Source of the DNA: Rhizophagus sp. LPA8_4_AMF
Lineage: Eukaryota; Glomeromycota; Glomeromycetes; Glomerales; Glomeraceae
Direction: 5' to 3'
Length of the DNA stretch: 22,270 nt
Assembly (NCBI GenBank): GCA_021464525.1
Contig: JADRCO010001131.1
Span: 1-22,270, forward strand
Shown here: in pieces, positions 9,501-18,741 of the stretch
How the letters are laid out: every line of letters starts with the position of its first letter
Numbering within the stretch: the stretch's first letter is position 1
Position numbers and translations under genes: made by a program
Notes under the pieces: model-generated
The model's input: the letters and a program-made list of their open reading frames with translations, nothing else
What the model was told of the DNA's origin: nothing
Databases searched by the model: none

Positions 9501-12500
9501 TACCGAAGAAGCTATTGAAACAGTTTGTCCTTCACTTGCAGCAGCTACTCGTATATCGAAAGCAGATAAATCATCCAAAAATATTCCTACGCCAGCAAAT
9601 CCAATATTCATTGTTAATGTGAATGATAAAGTAATAGTTGATACCATTTTAATTTCGATCATTTTTCCTGGTAAAAATTTAATTCCTAATTGTCCTATAA
9701 CTATTTGAGCTAAATTTGGAATATTAACTGTTATAGAACCTTGACCCGCTGTTATTATGTTATTACTATTACCAACATTTGTTAATATTGAATCTATTAT
9801 TCCATTTAAATTTAATTGTCCTGTCATTAAGTTTCCAATTTCTGTTGAAAGAGATATTTGTTCAAACGTACGAATGGAATCATCTGCTGATATTCCGAGT
9901 GAAACTCCGTTAATTCCTCCTTTTGTTGAAATAAAATTGCCATTAATTAAAGAATCATAAATGCTTTTAACGGATTTTTGAATAGATTCTTCATCACTAA
10001 ATGCTAATTGAATTCCTAGTGTAACAAAATTGACTCCAGCACCACTTGTTTGAATTCCAGTTATGTCAACAGAAGTAAATTGTTTATCATCTAATGTAAT
10101 TCCTTTGACACCAACATAACCAATATTAGCACTAACTTCAAATGGTACGTTTAATTGAGCGCCAACTTTTAACGACAATACTCTATTAGGTAATGTAGAA
10201 ATATCCACAGATTTTAATTGTGGCATGAATTGAGATGATAATAATTGATCTAAACTAAGTGGTAACTTGATTGGTGATAATTCAATTACTTTGTTCTTGA
10301 TTGAATTAATATCTACTAAATCTGTTGGTAATGGAAGTTTAAGTAAATTCAATAAATCGTTTGTATTTTCATTCGGTCCTCCAAAATATATTCCGCTTAT
10401 TTCAATCTTTTGTTTAACTTCTCCATTCAAAATATTCTTAAAGAATTCATTAACTGCAGATTTAGTTCCATCAGAATTATCAAATGACATAGCTAACGAA
10501 ATATCCATATTTCCTTGATTTCTTTCCAAATCAATTCGTGTAATACCAAATGTGATAAAATTATTTCCATCTAATATAACGGAAGCACCAAAATAAGGAA
10601 TTTTTGCACTAATAGGTAATGGATTAATATAACTGAATGTTGTTCCAATTAATAATTGAGAATTTTCTTTTGTTTCAATTGAAACACTTTTGATCGTAGG
10701 AAGGGTAAAAGTAGTTTCTGATGTTGGTAATATTCCGGATATATCTATAATACCGTTTTTTGGATTTTTGATCATTTCAATTACATCAATGGATCTTAAA
10801 TTTTCTGCTGGAACAAGTGAAGAAGGAACCGTAATTTGTGCTGAGGAAAATTGATCAATAGTAGCTAATGTAACGTTAACGTTACCACCTTGAGTAGTGG
10901 GAGGAGGAGGAGCAATGATAAAGTTTTTGATTCCGATGATTGATCTAAAATCACCTTCAGTACTAGTTAAATCCTTAAATAATTGTAAAATGTTATCTGA
11001 CATTCCATTTTTACCATCAACAATATCAACCCGCATTTGTAAATTAAATGGATTTCTTCCTATTGCTAATTGAATAGGTGATATAGTTATATTAGCCAAT
11101 TCACCATAAAATAATGTTGTCGTAAATGATACTGATCCAATATCAGCTATTATATTCATTGGATTATTAAGTATAGTTTGTAAATTAATTGATAATGAAT
11201 TTGATGAAACGATGGCAAAATCGACTCCTGTTAATGATAATAATCCAACTTGTTTTTGAAGTGATTGTGATATTGTTCCTATAGTTGTTTTCATTGCTGG
11301 TTTTAATGTCGCTAAATTAATAGGTACTAAAATTTGGCTAAATGTAACAAAATTTAAAGTCTCACTTATACCCATCTTAAGTCCGCTAATACCAATAATT
11401 GGCATTTTAACATTATCTTCCGTTTCTAAAACACTCATGACTAATTGCGAAATAATTGATTTCAATCTATCATCTTTATTTAATATAGCGGAAGCAACAA
11501 TATTTGTCGAATTCTCTCCAGCGGTATAAGATATTCCATTAGGTAATTTCGCGGTAGCTAATAATACATCATCAGTAAAAATGGTTGATTCTAAATATCC
11601 AGTACCAATAGTTATAATAGGAAGGAATGGAGGATATTTAATAGCAACTGTTCCGTTGACATTGAATCCAGCTACATCACTTCGTTGAGTCAATCTCATT
11701 CCAAGCATTTCAGCTGGAATGCTTGTACCATTTTGAGTTAACATGTTAATTATCGTAGTAGTATTAAATCCGGGAATCGGAATATTAAGAGATAAGCTTC
11801 CGAATAATTCATTAACCCAAGGAAATGATCCTCCTGTTTCATTGAAAATTGCAAAATTTTTTATATCCGCACTAGAAACATTACCAGATAATGAAGGATT
11901 AACAATTGAAGCTAATGCACTAGCTGCCTCAAAAGTATTATTTGGGAATATTGTTGCCGTAGTTACAATGTTTAAGGTTTCATTATTTGTCATTGAAATT
12001 CCACCTAAATTAACTGTAAGAGCATTTTGGTCTCCCTTAAATATTCCAAGTGATGTATTATATTTAAATTCTAAACTTGGTGGTAAAGGAAGAAAACTTG
12101 GTAATGAGATACCAACAGGAATAATTATTCTATCTTGTTGTATTTTAACATCAAAATGTATCGTATGTAATAAACTTTCAATTCCTTTAATATCGAATAA
12201 ATTTTTTAATAACATAACATTGGTATTTTTAATGATTTCATTTATTGGTAAAGTTAAAGATAACTTTTCTGTTGCATCACCAATAAAATCAACACCTTTA
12301 AGTCCAACTGGTCCAATAACATTAAATCTTAATTGATCATTTGATTGATCTGTACCAAGTAATTTTCCTGCTGCTAGAGATATTGAATTACTTAATTGAT
12401 TCGGACTTACAATTCTACTTGGATCGAAATTTAATTTTAAATTCAAGTCAATATTATTTAATCCTCTCGTTAAATTGAATCCATTAACATTTGCTGTTGC

Positions 12501-13850
12501 CAAATAAGAATCCTCTAATTGTAAACCAATGGACGTATCAGGTAATGGTATTGAGAGAACTGTTGGATTTATCAACGCTGCTTTTAATAAAACATTTGGA
12601 CCTTCATTTGTAAACGCGATATCAAATGATTGTAAATTAATTGGTGGAAACTACGAAGGGTTAGGCGCAGTTAGTATTAGTGGCACAGTAGATAAAAAAA
12701 TGCGCAGCGAAAGTTTTTTTTTTTACTTACACCAGGAAGGATTTGCCAATAACTAACTCCATCTATTACAAGCGGTTTATTTACGTTAGTCACATTAACG
12801 CCTCCAATCTCAATAACGGTATCACTTGATTGTTGGTTCAACGTCATACTTTGCACTATATTACGTCATGATTAGTTAATTTCGTTAATCAATAACAGAT
12901 AAATAATAAACTTTATAATTAATTAAATTTGCAATACTTACTATCTTTGGAAATTAAAAATTTGGGCATTGTGTTCCAAAGATCAAGTAAATTACCACTT
13001 AATTTAGGTATAGGAATAGTACGTTTAATGTTCAAATTTTTATACCAAGTTATACCCCACATATTTACAGTAATTTGAGTGTCAGCAGAAAGTGAAGTAT
13101 CACTTATACCATCAGGTTTAGAAATTTCCCCTAAGAAATTTTTTAATCCGCTAGTTTCCTTAAAAGAAATATCACCTTCAAAGTTAAGTGTGATAGGTTC
13201 TCCTATATTAACTTCCATTTCGGGTATACCAATAACTAATAGACTATTTGAATTTGCGTCATGAATCGTTAAATCTAAAGCGGCTAATTTTGTTTTTAAA
13301 GGTAAAAAAAATTGTTTCGGTAAAGAAGCTTTCCAAGAAAATCTTAGACCATCAGATTTCCATTCTAAAACATCCATGTGATCAATTGTAATATCATTTA
13401 GATCAACATGTTGTACTTTAAATCTTATAAAAGCTGGTATGATTAAATAATAAGCAATTGGAGCAAATATTATTGTAAAGAATAATGATATTATTAAGAT
13501 ATGATAAAAAATAAATCTTCGTTTCGTTAATCGACCATTACAATAACGTAATTTAGGTTTATCTTGAGGTGGAGCGTCTAATGATTTTACGTACGTTGGT
13601 TCATACCATGATTTTATTGTAGCGAATAAGGACTTTTTAGTATTATCAGTTTTTAAAATTTGAGATTCTCGAGGGGATTTATCTGATTTATCTGAAATAT
13701 TTGAAGTAATAGGCAATCCCTCTTCCGCATTTATATCTATCGAATATTCTTTTGAATTATCCACTAATGATTTTCGAGAAAAAAAAAAGGAAGTTAAGGG
13801 ATAAATAGTTATTTAACCAAGAATTGAAATAAAATAATAAATTACTTACT
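6564..13850 (-). CDS. Giant type II membrane protein, DUF3712/Tag1-like repeats
   Basis: Exons are 13850 (last base of exon 1), 13763-12942, 12855-12731 and 12650-6564. The total is 2,344 codons plus TAG. Residues 1-82 are hydrophilic, Ser/Lys-rich and end in RLTKRR. One membrane segment covers about 84-110. This positive-inside pattern puts the N-terminus in the cytosol and the rest in a lumen or outside. From residue 116 the chain is beta-rich. It repeats a module about every 160 residues: an alternating strand such as PLPISAKIPYFGASVILDG, a helix with EL/KSxxxSL, then a loop like IGPSPDEFIKSFEKV. About ten copies lie in exon 4. Many N-x-S/T sites support a secretory-side location. Only two Cys occur after the membrane segment (2022 and 2027). 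Residues about 2190-2344 are a Pro/Lys/Glu tail with PDGK pentapeptides. The architecture fits fungal DUF3712/LEA-2-type proteins related to yeast Tag1, a vacuolar membrane protein of about 600 residues linked to ending autophagy. This one is about four times longer. Homology is from recall; the role is unknown. Confidence 0.82.
6855..6944 (-). repeat. Six 15-bp coding repeats (PDGK pentapeptides)
   Basis: Six in-frame 15-bp units on the plus strand, starting at 6855, 6870, 6885, 6900, 6915 and 6930, share (A/G)CCATCAGGA(A/G)(C/T)TTT. On the minus strand they encode xPDGK with x = I, A, A, A, V, then IPDDG, at residues about 2219-2248. Just N-terminal, a TIPIGDGK octapeptide is itself duplicated (about 6948-7004). 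Such near-identical units usually expand and contract between strains. The segment is hydrophilic and probably an unfolded spacer. Confidence 0.9.
12651..12730 (-). other. Intron 3 of the giant gene (80 nt)
   Basis: Donor GTAAGT (12730-12725) and acceptor TTCGTAG (ending 12651), with a perfect TACTAAC branch motif at 12676-12670, about 20 nt before the acceptor. Its removal joins VSYWQILPG to FPPINLQSFDIAF in phase 0. The downstream exon meets a stop immediately upstream of the acceptor, so splicing is required. Confidence 0.88.
12856..12941 (-). other. Intron 2 of the giant gene (86 nt)
   Basis: Donor GTAAGT at 12941-12936, acceptor AATATAG ending at 12856, and an AACTAAT branch-like motif at about 12878-12872. 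It splits a codon after its first base (A|TG, Met). Reading through would end the protein eight residues later. The small exon that follows (12855-12731, 125 nt) encodes MTLNQQSSDTVIEIGGVNVT and keeps the frame. Confidence 0.87.
13764..13849 (-). other. Intron 1 of the giant gene, splitting the start codon
   Basis: Donor GTAAGT at 13849-13844, then CTTAAC (branch-like, 13799-13793 region), a T-rich tract and acceptor CATTAG ending at 13764. The upstream exon ends ...GGAATAA and the downstream exon begins TGGATAAT. Joining them creates ATG GAT AAT. Without splicing, the downstream frame has no ATG before a stop at 13815-13813 and would need to start at GTG. In the spliced frame, the upstream exon has a TGA about 20 codons back and no other ATG. 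Confidence 0.72.
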
Positions 13851-15822
13851 TATTCCTTTTTCAATTTCAAAGCGCAGCAAGGAATTTTGAGAGTTTCAAT
13901 CTCACTTTAAGGATTGATTCAAATTACTTTATATTAAAAGAAACATAAAGATATTTATTTATTTACAAGATATGTAAAGAAGGTTGTGTAACTAGCACAA
14001 GCTTCTTTAATAAGCGGTTTGAAGGGAATAAGGGAAAGCGTTAGAGAAAGTAAATTATAAAATAAAGAAAGCGAAAGGAATAAGAATTTTTTAATTTTTT
14101 TTTTGAAATGAATTGCAGATTTTGCAGTATATGTAGTTTTTTTCTTTGATGACCAAATCGCGTAACGGCCATTACAAGCATAAAAATTTTATTTAAGGCG
14201 TAGGACACAGGTTTAGTTGATCATTTTAAATTGGGCAAACTAATATTGTGTGATGTCAGATAATATAATTATATATTATATGTGTTGTTCGGGCAAGATT
14301 TACAAATTTTTTCGGCCGATCCTTTTTTATGGATAATTTTAGTTATGAAATGAAATAGTGTAACAATAAGTATACGTTATAAGTTAAAATTTGGAGTTTT
14401 TGATTACACATATTGCATTAATCATTGTTTATACTTATGAAATTAAGATTAAGATTTAACTGTATTTAGCAAATAAACCAGAAATGAGGACCCGCATGTA
14501 TTTATTTACTACTAAGAAAAACAAGTATTCATGTATATATATATATACATATATACATTTTAAATAAAAAAGGTATTTTTCGTTAATCGAAAATTCTTAA
14601 TCCGGTTTACAAAAATAAAAAGGGAAAGTTTAATTGTTTCAGATATCCAAATTTCTTTATATTCATTATCTAAAATATAATAGTGGCTTAATTTTGTGTT
14701 TCGAGGGAAAAAAATATATTTAAAACGGACATTAGCGTGAAATGCAAACGAGATATATGATTTTCATGTGTTTATTATTAAGGGTAAGTTAGAAAAATTT
14801 TATCTATACTTTAATTCTGGTTGTGTTAATTGTGCTGTATATATTTTTAGTAAAATTAGACCGAAATTTTAATTGCGGATTGACTAAAAAGTTTAATTAT
14901 TTTTTTCTTTACATTCGATTTTTAGAAGAAAAATCGTAATTCTTCCTGTAAACACTCTTCTTTGCGGAAAAATCATAATTAAAGGGGGATCGAAATTTTT
15001 TTTTTTTTTCATTATTTAACTAATTAGGAAATTTTGATTATACGATTGTAATTCATTTTTAAAGGGATATTAATGCATTAACATTTGATTTTTATTTTCT
15101 AAATATTCGAGATAGTAAAAACTCCTTAAAACAAAGACGTTTAGTAAAATAAATAAATCAATTAAATTAAATAATTTAAATAATTGGATGAGATTGAATT
15201 AATCTATCACTTTTTTAGATCAAAAAGAAATTTTGATTATTTTTTTAAAAACAATAATGATATATCAAAAAAAAACAAAATATGATAATAGCATGCTTAT
15301 GAGTTATGATACCATCATGCGTTATCGTTTTGATCTTTGCGTAGCCGTCATCGCAGTAAATGAGTTGTTTATTGTATACTAAGCAAATATTTTACGCATT
15401 TTTCGTTACTAAACTTTTTTTTTTATTTCTTAGTAAAACATGATATTTTCAGTCGAAACATGGATAACCTCCGTCCTCATGAAAAAAAAGAATTACAATT
15501 ACAAACAATAAATTCTCAAGATGATTGACTAACTCCAAGAAAGCATATTATTTATTTTTAGGTTATTATTTTTGCTCATCAATTTATGGGTTGTGAAAAA
15601 TAGATGAAAATTTATAAAATAATTTACCATTTGTTCTTTGCAATAATTTTCTTTTGGATTCCGTTATGATCGAATTTCTTCAATCAGACTTATCTTAGAA
15701 CAAAGTTTCTTATTGGTTAACTTTATTTCATAAAAAATTCAAAAAAATTTTTTAATTTTTGGTATCTTCATATTGATTCGCTCGTATCATTAGTATCAAC
15801 ATGCTTGAGCAGTTATTGTGTA
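13851..15822. other. 5' leader and upstream region of the giant gene, then spacer
   Basis: The minus-strand leader of the large gene begins somewhere in 13851-14100. A transcription start cannot be fixed by eye. No clear TATA box can be told apart from the general A+T richness. A (TA)n palindromic microsatellite lies at about 14532-14559. The remainder to 15822 is A+T-rich with homopolymer runs, and I see no gene, RNA gene or repeat of note. Confidence 0.35.
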
Positions 15823-15911
15823 TTAATAAATATTAATGATTGTGAAAATTTTTATGGACGATATTTTTAATAAAAACAAGATAATTATATAAATATTAAT
15901 AATATACATAC

Positions 15912-16062
15912 CATAACAAATCTTGCCGTTGTCAAAATATGCCTTTAACGGCTCACTATATATATTATTTCTAATGATGCATTTATCCCAATCTTGCAAA
16001 AAAAAATTATCAACCCTATTAAGTGCAAGGAGAAGAAATAAAATTTCTTTACTATTAATCAT
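15912..16062 (-). other. Possible small exon, unrecognised
   Basis: A minus-strand frame starting at ATG 16062 reads MINSKEILFLLLALNRVDNF and continues with QDWDKCIIRNNIYSEPLKAY, up to GG|GTATGT, a plausible donor at 15911. The composition is more protein-like than its surroundings. A short hydrophobic run near the start is too brief for a convincing signal peptide. No partner exon could be identified downstream, and the family is not recognised. It may be the stub of a lost gene or chance. Confidence 0.22.
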
Positions 16063-16079
16063 TATTATCTAAAATTTTA

Positions 16080-16586
16080 GAAGCACCAATATTACATATC
16101 ATAATAAAGTCCTTAATCCACCTCCCGGCGATTTTACGACAAAATATGGATAGCATTCAGGAGATTCCATGCGGTCATACCCCAATAAACCCCATGTAAA
16201 TGGGTCACTCCAAGATCGATCACTCACGTTCGTTTTGTCACGCAATAGTCAGAGACCATAATGGATTAATAGAAATTATTAAATATCGTGTAAAATCTTG
16301 GAAGATACTGATATTACTATCACGATAAAGTCCTTAACCCACCTCCCGGCAATTTTAACGACAAAACATGGTCGGCATTCAGGAAATTCCATGCGGACTT
16401 AGCTCCTCATATATTTCACCATGCAACGCAAGTGGGTCCCAACCCTCTTTTTGAGTACCTCAGCATTGAGAGATCATCATCATACCTCAATAAATCTCAT
16501 TCTTTCACGTTCATTACGACACGCAACAGTCAGATACTATAATGGATTTAAAAAAAAATTTTGAATGCATTTAATGTAAGTCTTGG
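16080..16586. repeat. Direct duplication, 221-bp period
   Basis: Copy 1 (16080-16300) and copy 2 (16301-16586) align over most of their length. Shared landmarks include AAAGTCCTTAA(T/C)CCACCTCC, then GACAAAA(T/C)ATGG, GCATTCAGGA(G/A)ATTCCATGC, and at the end CGCAA(T/C)AGTCAGA followed by ATAATGGATT and TCTTGGA. Copy 2 is about 60 bp longer because of an extra stretch around 16400-16470. The copies are less A+T-rich than the spacer around them and have no open frame. They could be a dispersed non-coding repeat inserted twice or a two-unit satellite remnant. Confidence 0.8.
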
Positions 16587-17908
16587 ATGGTTCTTTTTTT
16601 CTTAAAATGTGTGGCGAGTTGAGACTCTAACGTTATTTTGAATGTCTATATTTTTTGTGTTGCATTGCTCAATATTTTAAGTATGAAATTAAATATAATG
16701 GTTTTTATTAAAAAAATTTGAAAACAAAAGTCAATATGAAGGAGGAATAAAAAAAATTTTTCGTAGCTTTTGTATTATTTTTTCATCATGCGAGTTTACT
16801 TATTACACCGCATATCGTCCATGTAATTCACACTAATTCTTTCCATTAATGATCATAGAAAATAAACAAACATGCAGTCGTTCCTAACAAATTTAACAAA
16901 TTCGATTCATAAGCAATACGAAAACTACAAGTAGTCCGTGCAAGTATGTCAATTTGCGAAGTGATTCGTTGAGTCAATCATTTCAAAATGACTAATTAAA
17001 TGACTAAATATTTCGCGGAAATCCTTTTTCCATCTGTTTCGCTTCGCAGTGATCTAAATGTAAAAATTATATCATGTGATCTCATAATTCTGCTAAAATA
17101 TATCACGTGATATTATAATTGCCCTGAATTTACGGCATTATTCAAGACCTGATGACAAAGATGGCCGAAATGACCTAGTCATTTGCCATCGCTGCCGCTT
17201 CAGAAGTTTCGGCGTAATACGTGGTTGGCAAAGATACAGATTTTTGATGGTATTTACATTGATTAAAGACGATCATTAATTTATTTAATATATTAATTCT
17301 ATTTTATTTTTTCTGCAGCAAGTAGATTTCACACCTAACTGGGTACTTTTTCCCGTCTACACATTTGTGTCCTTCCTTTATTCTTTTGTTTGTGATGCAT
17401 TTTTTGGCTTCTTGCACCTCTGCCCATTTACAGACTGTACCTCAGATCGAAGGATTATTTTTTGAACCTTTCTTTCATTTAATTATCTGACGTTTTTTGC
17501 TATGGGCTACATTGACGTTTTTTGATTTGTATACATATATATTCTTCATTGATTTAACCGATACATTTTCTGATTTCCATAAAACTGATAATTGTTCGAA
17601 CGTTGCTAATGTTCCTTTTCTCCTTTTTCTTTAGGGACGCTCTCCTGGACTTAGAATTCGGCAAATTGGTAGGTGGGAGGAGCATGTTACATGTTTTGTA
17701 TCTTTCATTCGTTGTTAGACATTACTAACGTAGTAACGTTCCTTTTCTCTTTTTTTCCTTTAGGGATATTATAAAAAGTACCGAAAAAATTTGATGATTA
17801 TTTACAGAAAATTAACCGAAAATAAACTGATATAGTTTTTACCAATAAAATTCGGTAATAATATAGAAATGTGACAACAAGATTTTTACGGTGTGATGCC
17901 GTCGTGTC
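16587..17908. other. Spacer with local direct repeats and a possible decayed exon set
   Basis: A 21-bp imperfect direct repeat occurs at 17069-17089 and 17100-17120. The second copy contains the perfect palindrome ATATCACGTGATAT (17100-17113). An open plus-strand stretch from TTTCTGCAG|CAAGTAG (about 17320) to the TGA at about 17465 reads QVDFTPNWVLFPVYTFVSFL and is preceded by a good acceptor-like site, but I do not recognise it. Two similar intron-end-like tracts (17602-17636 and 17731-17766, both GTTCCTTTTCTC...CTTTAGGGA) follow. Together they suggest a decayed multi-exon gene or repeat on the plus strand. The evidence is thin. Confidence 0.3.
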
Positions 17909-18083
17909 TTAATATACCTCGGTTTTAAGCTTGGAATTTTCAGCAGCAGTATCTGCCCTATTTATCTCCAACTCCTCGATTCAGCTCCTAAACTCCTGCC
18001 TGAACTTTGTATTTTCATCCTCAAACTTGGCTTTCTTGACAGAAATTTGTTGTCATAAATCAATCTCAGATTGTAAATTTAAC
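17909..18083 (-). pseudogene. Coiled-coil protein relic
   Basis: One minus-strand frame reads LNLQSEIDL, a stop, QQISVKKAKFEDENTKFRQE, a second stop (an Arg CGA-to-TGA type change), IEELEINRADTAAENSKLKT and EVY, to TAA at 17911-17909. The heptad-like Leu/Ile/Glu/Lys pattern with AEN-x-KLK is typical of the long coiled-coil segments seen in many Rhizophagus proteins of unknown role. Both interruptions are single-base nonsense-type changes with the frame otherwise kept, so decay looks recent. About 58 codons remain. A GAG|GTATAT donor near the end may mark the original exon boundary. Confidence 0.6.
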
Positions 18084-18741
18084 AATATTATTTTTTAATA
18101 CAATGATGATAGGAAATAATTCAAAAGTTTACCTTCCTCAATCATATATAATTAAGTAGAATAAAAAATTTTAGCCAATTAGATGACATTCTTTAGGCTT
18201 CAAACGTGAAATGAGAAAGTGAGGAAAAGAAACCGTGACAAAATGTCACGATCAGAATTACAATGTTTATATATATGTTGTATAAACCACTTTTGGTCAA
18301 AAAATATGTGTAAATACTATTATGTGTATGAAACTGGCATATAAACCATTTTTTTTTTATTTTCTGATATACAGCCCACACCACCATAAAAAATCATCTT
18401 TTGTCGAATTTTTTTATTGTGAAATACCCAATTTTATATCTTTTCTAGTATAGAAACACTGAGAAATCTCAGGGTTTAATTTTTTGGCGAATATTTAGCA
18501 TACATTGTTTTGAAAACGGTGATAATAATTTTTTTGTGTACTGATAAATTAAGTATCTGTATTTCATCATAACAAGTCACTGAGCCTATTTAGAGTCTTA
18601 AATTATTAGTCATGATTAAAATGTATAAAATAACTACACAATTTATAATTTCGGGATTTCGCATTTTGGCGAAGACATCGGCTTTACAATTTCAGAGCCA
18701 TCTATCATTGATGTATTATCGCCTAAAGAAATATCATCAAA
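18084..18741. other. Spacer between coiled-coil relic and Crinkler-type relic
   Basis: No gene was seen. A perfect 6-bp stem with a 3-nt loop (GTGACA AAA TGTCAC, 18235-18249) is the only notable structure. The last 100 bases before ATG 18742 are the putative leader of the Crinkler-type gene, with no clear promoter element. Confidence 0.35.

Noticed and set aside
12573..12575. Start of the large protein at 12575
   Set aside because: The codon is TTG, and the frame extends upstream through a clean acceptor at 12651 into two further exons that carry the membrane segment.
6571..12756. Plus-strand open frames antisense to the giant gene (for example 6898-7296, 8254-8730, 11743-12336)
   Set aside because: They mirror the repeated codon pattern of the minus-strand gene, have no domain of their own, and appear wherever that gene is A+T-biased.
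13762..13764. GTG as the start of the giant gene
   Set aside because: Non-ATG starts are rare in fungi, and a well-formed intron joins an upstream A to TG, producing ATG at exactly this codon.
14532..14559. (TA)n palindrome as terminator or origin
   Set aside because: It is a simple microsatellite in A+T-rich spacer with no supporting context.
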